NCBI GenBank assembly: GCA_040753085.1
Contig: JBFMHI010000005.1
Span: 1 to 62,946 of the forward strand
Length of the DNA: 62,946 nucleotides
Origin: a bacterium
GTDB lineage: Bacteria > UBA9089 > JASEGY01
Direction of reading: 5' to 3'
The first letter of the stretch is position 1; each line of letters opens with the position of its first letter. Below, piece by piece: positions 25,658 through 34,393 of the stretch. Below the pieces are notes generated by a model. It saw only the letters and a program-made list of their open reading frames with translations, was not told where the DNA came from and searched no databases. Both the position numbers and the translations under genes were made by a program.

Positions 25658-26745
25658 GACTTGTCATCGAACGACGCCTGACTACACCGCGCTGGATGGA
25701 AATCCTGGCGCCAGCGGTATCACTGCTGCTCGCGCTTTTGGTGATCGCCGTCCTCTTTCGCGCCCTCGGCGTTGATCCGCTCGTCGCCTACGCGGGCATC
25801 TTTCGCGGCGCGTTCGGCAGCATGTATGGGCTGTCCGAGACAATCGTCAAGGCGATCCCTTTGATGTTGAGCGGCATTGGCTTGGCACTGGCTTTCCATG
25901 CTGGCATCTACAACATCGGCGCGGAGGGGCAGCTGCTCATCGGCGCGGTATGCGCGTCGGGACTGGCGCTCGCGTATCCGAATCTGCCAGCCGAGGTACT
26001 GCTGCCCGCGATGTTTATCGTCGGCTTTGTGGGCGGCGCGCTGTGGGGCTTGGTGCCTGCCTGGCTCAAAGCGCGTTTTCAGGTGAACGAAGTCATCACG
26101 ACCTTGATGATGGTGTACATCGCGAGCGAGTTGGTGAATCACCTGGTGTACGGCCCCTGGAAAGCGCCGGAGGAATTGGGCTTTCCGTATTCGGCAAAAT
26201 TCTCTGCCTCGGCACAATTGCCACGTCTTTTGCTCACGCGCATCCACTATCCCACGCTGATTCTGGCGGTGCTGTTCGCGGTGCTCGTCTACATCTTGCT
26301 CACGCGCACGCGCTGGGGCTATGAAATCCGCGTCACGGGCGAAAATCCTGCCGTAGCGCGTTACGCGGGAATGGACTATCTCAAAGTGGTCTCGTTGGTA
26401 ATGATTATCAGTGGAGGCTTGGCGGGACTGGCGGGCGTCGGCGAAGTGGCGGGCATTCAGCATCGCCTGCGTTACCCGCAGGGCATTTCGCCTGGCTATG
26501 GCTTTACCGCGATCATCGTCGCGTGGCTGGCGCGCCTGAATCCGCTGGTTTGCATTCTGACCGCGCTGCTCCTGGGCGGCTTGCTCGTCGGCGGAGACGC
26601 AATCCAAGTGGTCGTGGGCTTGCCGATTGCGACAATCTACATTTTTAACGGCGTCATTCTCTTGTTCGTGCTGAGCGGCGAGTTGCTCACGCGGTATCGG
26701 ATTCGTTGGGAGATTAGAGATTGGAGAGTGGAGATTGGAAGTTAG
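25654..26745 (+). CDS. Nucleoside-type ABC transporter permease 1
   Basis: A 363-residue permease with about ten hydrophobic segments. The signature GIGLALAFHAGIYNIGAEGQLLIGA, given here in two parts (GIGLALAFHAG, YNIGAEGQLLIG), is that of BmpB/YufP-type permeases. VTGENPAVARYAGMD is the loop that contacts the ATPase. It is coupled to the gene before by ATGA. The last dozen residues (WEIRDWRVEIGS) are encoded by GAGATTAGAGATTGG-type dispersed repeat text, so the natural stop may have been replaced by repeat DNA. Confidence 0.9.
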   Translation: MRLVIERRLTTPRWMEILAPAVSLLLALLVIAVLFRALGVDPLVAYAGIFRGAFGSMYGLSETIVKAIPLMLSGIGLALAFHAGIYNIGAEGQLLIGAVCASGLALAYPNLPAEVLLPAMFIVGFVGGALWGLVPAWLKARFQVNEVITTLMMVYIASELVNHLVYGPWKAPEELGFPYSAKFSASAQLPRLLLTRIHYPTLILAVLFAVLVYILLTRTRWGYEIRVTGENPAVARYAGMDYLKVVSLVMIISGGLAGLAGVGEVAGIQHRLRYPQGISPGYGFTAIIVAWLARLNPLVCILTALLLGGLLVGGDAIQVVVGLPIATIYIFNGVILLFVLSGELLTRYRIRWEIRDWRVEIGS

Positions 26746-26783
26746 ACTTGCCTAACCTCTAATCTCAGTACATCACGAATTGG

Positions 26784-26835
26784 GTTCGTAGTACGCGCTT
26801 CACACTTTTGGAGCGATAACTCGCTCACTACGAAC
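26784..26835. repeat. GTTCGTAGT-ended small inverted repeat
   Basis: GTTCGTAGT (26784-26792) and ACTACGAAC (26827-26835) are exact complements around an AT/GC mixed 34-base loop. It belongs to a different text family from those outside the island. Confidence 0.6.
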
Positions 26836-26899
26836 AAGATTTATGATGTGCTGCGCGTCGAATAAGCAGTACGAGGATCGGCTTGCAGAGAGGAAAGGT

Positions 26900-27790
26900 A
26901 TGGGTAAAGCGCTAGCAGATACAATGGATGGCCTGGACGAAAAAGGGCTCCGCGCACTCGCGCGGCGATATGACATCGCATTGATCGTCCTGTTCGGCTC
27001 GCGGATGCGTGGAGACGCGCGCGTCCACAGCGATCTCGACATTGGTGTCTGGTTTGCAGGTAATGGCTGTCACACGCCACAGCAACTGAATAAACTCGAT
27101 CTGGAGTTGGCGCAGTTATTTGCCGATGATGTTCACGTCGTCGCCTTAAATCACACCAACCCCCAACTGCGCGCCGCGATTGTCCGCGAAGGGCGCGTCC
27201 TTTACGAGCGTACGCCGGGGCTTTTTGCGCGGTTTGGAGGCGAGACTTTGCATCGCTTGCATCAGTATTACTGCCTGCGCCGAAGTGATCGCGATTTCGT
27301 GAAAGGTTATCTGCAAGGGAGGCGTGCGATGACACAACTTTATGCAACCGTTGAAGCGCGGCGCATTTTGGGTGAGATGGTGACCAGTCTTGAACGGTTG
27401 AAAGAAGTGGGGAAACGCTCACTCAAGGCGTATTTGGCTGATTGGAAAACTATAACGATCACGGAACGGCTCCTGAGCCTGATTGTCAATTATGCGATAG
27501 ACGTCAATCGCTTTCTTTTGCAGACCGCTGGGGTGCAAATGCCCAATTCCTATTATGAAACTTTTATCGCTGTAGGGCGTTTGGGGATCATTTCGAGGCG
27601 ATTGGCTGTCCAACTGGCTGGGACAACCGCCGTACGGAATCGCCTGGAGCATGAATATGATACGATTGACCAGACACGCATCTATGTATTGACCAAAAAA
27701 TTTCCGCGTTGGTATCGTGCGTACATCGCGGCGGTGAACCGCTGGTTAGACGCCGAAGAAGCCCGACGTGACGTGAAACACAAAACATGA
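26900..27790 (+). CDS. Fused MntA-HepT toxin-antitoxin protein
   Basis: A 296-residue protein joining two usually separate partners. Residues about 15-125 are an MntA-type minimal nucleotidyltransferase (VLFGSRMRGD..SDLDIGV, the GSX10DXD motif). Residues about 144-296 are a HepT/DUF86 HEPN domain with RNRLEHEY (R246, H251, Y253), the RX4HXY ribonuclease motif. In characterised pairs MntA blocks HepT by attaching AMP to that tyrosine. ATG at 26900 has GAGGAAAGG upstream; an earlier ATG at 26843 lacks one. A second ribosome site before an in-frame ATG at 27329 could make HepT alone. It sits between the two permease genes. Confidence 0.85.
   Translation: MGKALADTMDGLDEKGLRALARRYDIALIVLFGSRMRGDARVHSDLDIGVWFAGNGCHTPQQLNKLDLELAQLFADDVHVVALNHTNPQLRAAIVREGRVLYERTPGLFARFGGETLHRLHQYYCLRRSDRDFVKGYLQGRRAMTQLYATVEARRILGEMVTSLERLKEVGKRSLKAYLADWKTITITERLLSLIVNYAIDVNRFLLQTAGVQMPNSYYETFIAVGRLGIISRRLAVQLAGTTAVRNRLEHEYDTIDQTRIYVLTKKFPRWYRAYIAAVNRWLDAEEARRDVKHKT
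27315..27331 (+). promoter_or_regulatory. Internal ribosome-binding site and ATG between MNT and HepT domains
   Basis: AAGGGAGG (27315-27322) is followed after 6 bases by an in-frame ATG (27329-27331). Translation from it would yield the HepT domain alone (153 residues). It may be the relic of the original hepT start before the stop codon between the genes was lost. Confidence 0.65.
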
Positions 27791-27815
27791 ACCTTGCTTG
27801 CGGAGGCTTGGCATA

Positions 27816-28739
27816 ATGCTTGACTTCATCCTCTCGGCTCTGTGCGCCGCCATCCCAGCGGGCACTCCTCTGTTGTATGGCACTCTGGGCGAGGTGGTCG
27901 CCGAGCGTTCCGGCGTGTTGAACCTGGGTGTCGAAGGGATGATGATTATGGGTGCGGTGACTGCATTTGGAGTCACCCACGCCACGGGCAACGTCTGGCT
28001 TGGCATCGCCGCGGCGATGCTGGTCGGAGGGCTGCTGGCGATGGTGCACGCTTTTGCCAGCATCACGCTGCGCGTGAATCAGGTTGTCTCGGGTCTCGCC
28101 CTGACGATGCTGGGGTTGGGCACCAGCGGACTGATCGGCAAGCGTTATATCGGCACGCCGCTTGCCGTTCGCCCGGAGTCATTACGCTTTCCCATTCTAA
28201 GCGATTTGTCGATTCTCGGTCCTTTGTTGTTTCAGTTCGATGCCCTGGTCTATCTCGCGATTCTTCTGGTGCCGCTGCTCTGGTTCATCCTGTACAAAAC
28301 GCGTTGGGGAATTACGCTGCGTTCGGTCGGCGAAAGTCCGGCGACGGCGGATGCGCTGGGCATCAACGTTTTCCTGGTGCGCTATCTTGCGGTCTTTTTC
28401 GGCGGGATGATGGCGGGCATTGGCGGCGCTTACCTTTCGATTGTGTACGCTCCCGCGTGGATCGAAGGGATGACCGCGGGCGCAGGCTGGATCGTCATCG
28501 GCTTGACGATCTTCGCGCTGTGGGACCCGGTGCGCGCTTTGATCGGAGCATATCTTTTCGGCGGCGTGCGCGTGTTGCAGTACCGACTTCAGCCATTGGG
28601 CATCTCGCCGCCGTTGCTGAATACGCTGCCGTACATCCTCACGATCCTGGTCCTCTTGATCAGCGCGGGCGAGACGCTGCGCAAGCGCATTGGCGCGCCC
28701 GCGGCGCTGATGCTGCCGTACGCGCGGGAGGAGCGGTAG
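27816..28739 (+). CDS. Nucleoside-type ABC transporter permease 2
   Basis: A 307-residue permease of the BmpC/YufQ type, with the signature YGTLGEVVAERSGVLNLGVEGMM at the N-terminus in parts (YGTLGEVVAERSG, NLGVEGMM) and VGESPATADALGIN at the coupling loop. ATG at 27816 has GGAGG 9 bases before it; an earlier in-frame start at 27798 has none. With the lipoprotein, ATPase and permease 1 it completes one importer, interrupted by the MntA-HepT gene. Confidence 0.9.
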   Translation: MLDFILSALCAAIPAGTPLLYGTLGEVVAERSGVLNLGVEGMMIMGAVTAFGVTHATGNVWLGIAAAMLVGGLLAMVHAFASITLRVNQVVSGLALTMLGLGTSGLIGKRYIGTPLAVRPESLRFPILSDLSILGPLLFQFDALVYLAILLVPLLWFILYKTRWGITLRSVGESPATADALGINVFLVRYLAVFFGGMMAGIGGAYLSIVYAPAWIEGMTAGAGWIVIGLTIFALWDPVRALIGAYLFGGVRVLQYRLQPLGISPPLLNTLPYILTILVLLISAGETLRKRIGAPAALMLPYAREER

Positions 28740-28740
28740 G

Positions 28741-28860
28741 GTGTGATGCGTCCCTTCGGTTGCACTCAGGGCAAGGATGCGTAATGCGTGAGGAGCCTGT
28801 CCTGAGCGGAACGAAGTGGAGTCGAAGGATGATGCGTAAGGCGTAAAACGTAAGGAGATG
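28741..28860. repeat. Text-like repeats between permease 2 and the CDGSH gene
   Basis: GATGCGTAATGCGTGAGG and GATGCGTAAGGCGTAAAACG copies surround GAGCCTGTCCTGAGCGG..GAGTCGAAGG. The last type is widespread in Chloroflexota and a few other groups and differs from the repeats outside the island, which agrees with a foreign origin. Confidence 0.5.
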
Positions 28861-28864
28861 GTGT

Positions 28865-29062
28865 ATGGCAACTCATTCGACCGAAGAACGCAGTGGATAC
28901 TTGCGGACGACGGTGCAGTTGGAGTCGGGCGAACAGGTCGCGATGCGCCGCTGTTTCAAGTCCAAAAAATTCCCGTTTTGCGACGGGACACATCGGCAAG
29001 AACCCAGCAACGTGGGTCTGGTGATTGTGCAAGCACCGCAGACGGTTAAGCCAGGCACGTAG
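28865..29062 (+). CDS. CDGSH-type iron-sulfur protein with one ligand missing
   Basis: A 65-residue protein with the CDGSH motif read as RRCFKSKKFPFCDGTH. The family binds a [2Fe-2S] cluster with three cysteines and one histidine. C30, C39 and H43 are present, but the first position, normally CxC, is arginine (R28), so the cluster may be absent, altered, or held by another residue. AAGGAG lies upstream of the ATG. It is GC-rich like the ABC operon and ends the island. Confidence 0.75.
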   Translation: MATHSTEERSGYLRTTVQLESGEQVAMRRCFKSKKFPFCDGTHRQEPSNVGLVIVQAPQTVKPGT

Positions 29063-29178
29063 AGCAGCCTTCAGCGTAACCAAAACCTAATCGGACGCGG
29101 ATACACGCGGATGAACGCTGATATTTTTCCCATACTACCAAGCCAAAGGAGTAATCAATCAGGGATTTTAGATTTTAG

Positions 29179-29220
29179 GTAACCGTTCACCTCACCACGG
29201 AGACACAGAGACACTGAGAA
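29179..29220. repeat. Single GTAACCGTTCA end with CACAGAGACACTGAG text
   Basis: GTAACCGTTCA (29179-29189) is followed by CTCACCACGGAGACACAGAG. The opposite end is not found. It lies at the right border of the GC-rich island, as the copy at 22115 does on the left. Confidence 0.6.
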
Positions 29221-29224
29221 AAAT

Positions 29225-29590
29225 CTAAAGGACAAATCTCTTTAATCCCATCTTTCAAAACAGGTATGTTGAAATTTGGCATCGTTTCAAAATGCTGAAA
29301 TAGCAGCTTTACACTTTTAGCAATTTTAGGCAATGTGTGCAGCAAACATAAACAGCCTTTTCCCGCTCTGAAAGCCAGTTTGGGACTTTTTTGTGTTCCG
29401 GTTGGAGAACAAAAAGTGTAAACCGATCTCTCCCTTCTCAAGTAGCGATTTGAAACGATGCCTGAAATTTATAATAAGGCCTATTTTAACCCCTGATAAT
29501 CTCATATAGGTCAACAACGGTGCTTCATAAATGGGTGCTATTGTATCAACTGCTTTAAGTTGAAGGATAATCTTCAGACTAGATAAATGT
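29225..29590 (-). pseudogene. GxxExxY-family gene, 3' part, broken by a small transposable element
   Basis: On the minus strand two pieces join across an inserted element: KIILQLKAVDTIAPIYEA, then LLTYMRLSGVKIGLIINF before it and NIPVLKDGIKEIC after it. These match the C-terminal half of GxxExxY proteins, a PD-(D/E)XK-like small family of unknown role. Removing the element and one 8-bp flank restores the frame exactly. The N-terminal half is missing where the gene at 29587 begins on the other strand. So this was a real gene, now dead. Confidence 0.8.
29278..29462. mobile_element. MITE of 185 bp with 14-bp TIR and 8-bp target duplication
   Basis: Ends GGCATCGTTTCAAA (29278-29291) and TTTGAAACGATGCC (29449-29462) are perfect inverted repeats. 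The same 8 bases TGAAATTT flank both sides (29270-29277, 29463-29470), a classic target-site duplication. A second pair (TTTACACTTTT / AAAAAGTGTAAA) lies inside. No transposase is encoded. Eight-base duplications with such ends point to a DDE transposase supplied in trans. Confidence 0.88.
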
Positions 29591-30483
29591 CATACAAGAA
29601 ACTGATTGAAAAGGGGATGAACGTGGCGCATACGAACATATGCGACGAGGATAAAGTTTGGTCGCGCTACAGCCACGACAAGGTTGATATAGGAGAAGAG
29701 CTTGCAAGGGTGATACGAACCCTATCCAAGGCCATGCCGTTGGATACGGACCTATCCGCGCTCTCAATCGGGTCGAGTGATGAGCCGCAATTCAGACTCC
29801 TTGAGAGCGCATTTAGAGGGGGGTTATATCTACTCGATATAAATGAGTGCGCCCTCGCCATCGTTAAAGAGCGCCTGAAACGGCAGAGGACGGATCATGT
29901 GAATACCGTGAAGGGCGATTACAAAAGGACCTTTTTGAATTCTAAAAAGTCAAAGGCCTTTTTTAAGGATAAGCTTGGAAGTAAACGCGTCAATCTCATT
30001 ACATTGCACCATTCGCTCTATTATTGTGAGGAGCAAAAGTGGCGCGCTATCTTCGATACCTTATACCGCGAATTTCTTGCGCCATGCAGTGCCATCCATA
30101 CCGTTCTCATGGCCTCAATCAGCGAAAACCAATTCAGCACCACCTGGCTCTATAACCATTTTGCCGGAAGGTTCTTTGGCTGCCGTAATGACCAGGATCT
30201 TCGTGTTTTCGCAGCCGAGCTCGAAGAGGATAAGTTTTTTAAAAGTTCACAGGTCCTGTCACGCACAAATTCCGTATATTTTTTTGTGGACGATTTCGAG
30301 AAGTTCATGTCCGTCGTGTGGATGATTCTTCTCTATCCGCAGGTGCATAAGTATAATGAAGGCCAGAGGGAGGAGATAACGGAGTTCATCTATAAAAAAT
30401 TCTGGCGCCGTAAAAGGCCGCTCATACAGGAACAGGACCATCTCGTAGTCTACAAGGGTCTTAAATTTAAGGGGCTAATTTAG
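29587..30483 (+). CDS. SAM-dependent methyltransferase-like protein
   Basis: A 298-residue protein. A Rossmann-type core can be traced: ALSIGSSDEPQFRLLE, then GLYLLDINECALAIVKE (acidic residue for the SAM ribose), a VKGDYK strand and NLITLHHSLYYCEE near residue 135 in place of the usual motif IV. This is the outline of a class I methyltransferase; the substrate is unknown. The upstream GGATAATC is a poor ribosome site. The next 500 bases hold the broken metallo-beta-lactamase-like gene, starting 1 base after the stop, so the two were probably an operon. Confidence 0.65.
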   Translation: MSYKKLIEKGMNVAHTNICDEDKVWSRYSHDKVDIGEELARVIRTLSKAMPLDTDLSALSIGSSDEPQFRLLESAFRGGLYLLDINECALAIVKERLKRQRTDHVNTVKGDYKRTFLNSKKSKAFFKDKLGSKRVNLITLHHSLYYCEEQKWRAIFDTLYREFLAPCSAIHTVLMASISENQFSTTWLYNHFAGRFFGCRNDQDLRVFAAELEEDKFFKSSQVLSRTNSVYFFVDDFEKFMSVVWMILLYPQVHKYNEGQREEITEFIYKKFWRRKRPLIQEQDHLVVYKGLKFKGLI

Positions 30484-30980
30484 ATGATTAAGATTACGTT
30501 CTTAGGAACCAACGGATGGTATGACACGGAGACCGAAATACCCCATACGTTCTTATCGAGACAGAAAATTCACTTATCGTCTGCGATGCGGGATTTGGTT
30601 TCTATAAATTGAAACAGTATGCACTTTCGAATAAGCCGGTGCGTCTCTTCATAAGCCATCTGCACTATGACCACATAATCGGCCTACACACGCTTCCCAT
30701 GTTTAAACTTTCGTAAGGTATAGACATATACGCTCACAAGGCGCTCGTCAAAGGATTGCGCTCATTCTTAAAAAGGCCGTTTACATCTCCACCGCTTCTA
30801 CTTCCCACAAAGATCAGGTTTCATGAGCTAAACGCCAGTTCAAACGTGCCAATCGAGTTCGAAATGCTGCGGCTTCAGCATCCAGTGCCGTGTTATGGAT
30901 ATAGTTTTAATATAGAAGGTAAGAAGTTAAGGAATCGCCTTCAGTTTTTTACCGACGGGCAAAAGACGCTTAAGATAGCG
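30484..30980 (+). pseudogene. Metallo-beta-lactamase-fold gene, frameshifted and truncated
   Basis: It starts MIKITFLGTNGWYDTET, then a one-base frame change near 30530 is needed to continue with YVLIETENSLIVCDAG. The metal motif ISHLHYDHIIGLHTL (HxHxDH) follows, then a TAA at 30716 within LSxGIDIYAHKALVKG. The last part (FFTDGQKTLKIAV) stops at a GTAATCGTTCA element (30981), so the C-terminus is lost. Three lesions show the gene is dead. Its ATG is two bases after the methyltransferase stop codon. Confidence 0.75.
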
Positions 30981-31024
30981 GTAATCGTTCACCACAGAGA
31001 CACTGAGACACGGAGAACGATTAC
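30981..31024. repeat. GTAATCGTTCA-ended 44-bp element before uvrA
   Basis: GTAATCGTTCA and AGAACGATTAC bound a minimal copy whose interior is CCACAGAGACACTGAGACAC. It ends 14 bases before the annotated uvrA start and cuts off the metallo-beta-lactamase pseudogene. Confidence 0.7.
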
Positions 31025-31053
31025 AGTTCGGTTAAAAAATGGCGAAACTACAG

Positions 31054-33870
31054 ATGAATAAAATCATCATTAAAGGGGCCAGGGAACATAATCTAAAGTC
31101 TATCGACCTGGAACTCCCCAGGGATAAATTAATTGTCATCACCGGACTTTCCGGTTCAGGAAAATCCTCGCTGGCCTTTGATACTATTTACGCCGAGGGC
31201 CAGCGGCGGTATGTAGAGTCCCTATCCGCTTATGCCAGACAATTTTTGGGCCAGATGGAAAAACCGGATGTGGACTACATCGAGGGGCTTTCTCCGGCTA
31301 TCTCCATTGAACAGCGCTCGGCCTCTAAAAATCCCCGCTCCACGGTAGGCACAGTCACTGAGATCTACGATTATCTCCGCCTCCTTTTTGCCCGCATTGG
31401 CATTCCCCACTGCTACAATTGCGGCCGCCGAATATCCAAACAAAGCCCGGATGAGATTGTCGAAGCCGTAGAAAAATTAGGCACGGGTGCCCGGATACAA
31501 ATCCTGGCCCCCCTTGTCCGAGGAAGGAAGGGAGAATACCAGCACCTTCTGACCAAGGCCAGGAAAGAGGGCTATGTCCGAATTCGAGTAGATGGTGAGA
31601 CTAAAAACCTGGATGAGGACATCCCACTGGATAAAAATAAGAGGCACACCCTGGAGGTGGTGGTTGACCGGCTGGTCATCAAAGAAGGCATCAGAACCAG
31701 ATTGGCTGATTCAATTGAAACAGCCTTGAAGCTGGCTAACGGAATAGTAGTTATTGACCGGGTAGGCGAAGGTGAATGCCTCTTTTCGGAACACCTGGCC
31801 TGCCCTGAATGCGAAATAAGTTACGAAGAACTTGCTCCCCGCATGTTTTCCTTCAATTCCCCTTACGGGGCCTGCCCGCAATGTAATGGACTGGGCACGA
31901 AATTGGAGATCGATCCCGAACGCGTCATTACCGATCCCCATAAGCCCATCTATGAAGGTATTGTCCAGTCCTTTGGCCTGGGTTCCTTTATGCATCACAC
32001 CATGATGGAAGGTGTGGCCAATTATTACGGCTTTAGTCTTGATACCCCTTTCTCAAAACTAAGTGAAGAACATCAACGCCTTCTCCTTTACGGGACAGGC
32101 AGAGAGACCATTGAGTTTACCTTTGTGGGCGAGAAATCAGAATTTAAAACAAGACAGGCCTATGAAGGAGTTATTACCAACCTCCGAAGAAGGTATAAAG
32201 AGACCAATTCCGAATATATCCGGGGGCAGATTGAGGCCCTGATGAGCCGGCGACCCTGCCCTGAGTGTGGCGGGGCCAGGCTCAAAAAAGAGAGCCTGGC
32301 GGTCAGGGTGGTGGATAAATCTATTGCTGAAATAACCAGCTTTTCTGTCTCGGCTGCCCTGGACTTCTTCGAGCATATTTCTCTGAATGAGCGAGAAAGG
32401 CTGATCGCCGGCCAGGTCTTAAAGGAGGTAAAGACCAGACTTGGATTTTTGCGTGATGTGGGGCTTGACTACCTTACCCTCGACCGGCAGGCCAGCACCC
32501 TCTCCGGGGGAGAGGCCCAGCGAATCCGTCTGGCTACCCAGGTTGGTTCCGGGCTGGTGGGAGTGCTCTATGTCCTAGATGAGCCCAGCATTGGCTTACA
32601 TCAGCGGGACAATCGAAGACTGCTTAATACCCTCCTCAGGCTGCGTGATCTGGGAAATACCCTGATCGTGGTAGAGCACGATGAAGAGACTATCAGACAG
32701 GCTGATTTTGTGGTCGATCTTGGACCGGGGGCAGGAGAAAGAGGCGGGGAAGTAGTGGCGGCCGGCCCGCTGGAGATGATTATCCACACCCCGGAATCCC
32801 TGACCGGTCAATATCTGACAGGGAAATTGGAGATACCCATTCCCCGGAAGAGGGCCAAACCAAAGGGGAAGTTTTTGACCATCAAGGGGGCCAGGGTCAA
32901 CAATTTGAAAGATATTGAGGTCAGGATACCGCTCGGTTTATTTACTTGCATTACTGGAGTATCCGGTTCGGGTAAAAGCAGCCTGATTGAAGAGACCCTC
33001 TACCCGACTCTGGCCAACTATTTCTATCCCACGGCCAACTATCGTCCCGGAACTTACGATAAAATCACCGGGCTGGAATATCTGGATAAAGTCATTGACA
33101 TTGACCAATCTCCCATCGGCCGCACCCCCCGATCTAACCCGGCCACTTATACCGGAACATTCACCCCTATCCGTGACCTCTTTGCCCAGTTGCCTGAATC
33201 AAAGATACGGGGGTATAAACCAGGCCGATTTAGTTTTAATGTGAAGGGCGGACGGTGTGAGGCATGCAGTGGAGACGGAATCATCAAGATCGAGATGCAC
33301 TTTCTGCCTGATGTTTATATCCCCTGTGAGGTTTGTAAGGGGAAGCGCTACAACCAGGAGACCCTGGAAGCGAAATACAAAGGCAAGAATATCTCTGACT
33401 GCCTGGAGATGACGGTGACCGAGGCGGAACAATTTTTTGCCAATATCCCGATGATTAAAAGGAAACTTTCCACCTTAGCTGATGTTGGCCTGGGATACAT
33501 CAAACTGGGACAGCCAGCCACTACCCTTTCCGGAGGAGAGGCCCAGCGGGTTAAGCTCTCCACTGAGTTGGCCAAAAGGGCTACCGGCCGGACACTTTAT
33601 CTATTGGATGAGCCAACCACCGGCCTTCATTTTGATGACATAAAAAAACTCTTAGGCGTTTTGCTTCGCCTTCGAGATGCTGGTAATACGGTAGTCGTTA
33701 TCGAGCACAACTTAGACGTAATTAAGACGGCTGATTACATCATTGACCTTGGCCCTGAAGGAGGGGAAGAGGGGGGCCGGGTGGTAGCGGTTGGCTCCCC
33801 GGAAAAAGTAAGCCAGGTGGAGGCTTCTTACACCGGCCGGTTCCTATGTCGGGCGCTACACCTTGAGTGA
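31054..33870 (+). CDS. uvrA: Excinuclease ABC subunit A
   Basis: UvrA finds bulky DNA damage with UvrB in nucleotide excision repair. The roughly 938-residue protein has the two ABC ATPase modules split by zinc sites: Walker [15 protein letters not shown] and [14 protein letters not shown], signatures [12 protein letters not shown] and [23 protein letters not shown] and [11 protein letters not shown], and Cys pairs CYNC, CPEC..CPQC and CEAC..CEVC. Homologues begin near [15 protein letters not shown], matching the ATG at 31054; an ATG at 31039 is also open. Neither has a good ribosome site, possibly because a 44-bp repeat landed just upstream. Confidence 0.96.
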   Translation: MNKIIIKGAREHNLKSIDLELPRDKLIVITGLSGSGKSSLAFDTIYAEGQRRYVESLSAYARQFLGQMEKPDVDYIEGLSPAISIEQRSASKNPRSTVGTVTEIYDYLRLLFARIGIPHCYNCGRRISKQSPDEIVEAVEKLGTGARIQILAPLVRGRKGEYQHLLTKARKEGYVRIRVDGETKNLDEDIPLDKNKRHTLEVVVDRLVIKEGIRTRLADSIETALKLANGIVVIDRVGEGECLFSEHLACPECEISYEELAPRMFSFNSPYGACPQCNGLGTKLEIDPERVITDPHKPIYEGIVQSFGLGSFMHHTMMEGVANYYGFSLDTPFSKLSEEHQRLLLYGTGRETIEFTFVGEKSEFKTRQAYEGVITNLRRRYKETNSEYIRGQIEALMSRRPCPECGGARLKKESLAVRVVDKSIAEITSFSVSAALDFFEHISLNERERLIAGQVLKEVKTRLGFLRDVGLDYLTLDRQASTLSGGEAQRIRLATQVGSGLVGVLYVLDEPSIGLHQRDNRRLLNTLLRLRDLGNTLIVVEHDEETIRQADFVVDLGPGAGERGGEVVAAGPLEMIIHTPESLTGQYLTGKLEIPIPRKRAKPKGKFLTIKGARVNNLKDIEVRIPLGLFTCITGVSGSGKSSLIEETLYPTLANYFYPTANYRPGTYDKITGLEYLDKVIDIDQSPIGRTPRSNPATYTGTFTPIRDLFAQLPESKIRGYKPGRFSFNVKGGRCEACSGDGIIKIEMHFLPDVYIPCEVCKGKRYNQETLEAKYKGKNISDCLEMTVTEAEQFFANIPMIKRKLSTLADVGLGYIKLGQPATTLSGGEAQRVKLSTELAKRATGRTLYLLDEPTTGLHFDDIKKLLGVLLRLRDAGNTVVVIEHNLDVIKTADYIIDLGPEGGEEGGRVVAVGSPEKVSQVEASYTGRFLCRALHLE

Positions 33871-33909
33871 AAGGCTTCTAATAGTCTAAAGTATCTAAGC
33901 CACGGTGAT

Positions 33910-34302
33910 TCAGACATAAGCTTTCTTACCTGCCTGCCGAAAACTCTTAAACTTCTCATCTGTAACATTAAATCTTTCCTCCATCTTGTTTTCAAGAGCC
34001 TTAAATCTTTCATCTACGACATTAAATCTTTCATTCATCTCATATTCAAGGGTCTTAAATCGCTCATCTACGACATTAAACCTTTCCTCAAACAGGTCTT
34101 TCGTCACCAGTTCTTTTCTTAATCCATCTTGCAATTCAGTTTTTATCTGGCTCTTTTTTTCTACGATTACCTCTTTTGCCTGCTCATCAATTGCCTCGAT
34201 TGCTGACTCTATTGCCTTAGCAAATATCTCTGCCTTTTGTCTTTGTCCTAATGCCTCTATTAATAAATCAAATGCTGACCGCGGTAAGGCATATGTCCTC
34301 AT
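33910..34302 (-). CDS. Coiled-coil protein with repeated ERFNVVDERFK units
   Basis: A 130-residue protein beginning MRTYALPRSAFDLLIEALG, then a helical section with KAIESAIEAIDEQAKE and three copies of a roughly 14-residue unit (ERFNVVDERFKTLE, ERFNVVDERFKALE, ERFNVTDEKFKSFR). It resembles DUF1640-like coiled-coil proteins that are common in candidate-phylum genomes, often beside toxin-like or mobile genes. Start chosen at 34302 because GAGAGGAG lies upstream; a GTG-type start 24 bases earlier is possible. The repeat units suggest slippage-prone copy number. Confidence 0.65.
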   Translation of the reverse strand: MRTYALPRSAFDLLIEALGQRQKAEIFAKAIESAIEAIDEQAKEVIVEKKSQIKTELQDGLRKELVTKDLFEERFNVVDERFKTLEYEMNERFNVVDERFKALENKMEERFNVTDEKFKSFRQAGKKAYV

Positions 34303-34393
34303 CTTCTTTGTCTCCTCTCTACCCAAGCTTAGAAATCTCTTTCAAGAAACATTTTTATCATAGTATATCTTCACTTTCCTGTCAATAACTTTT

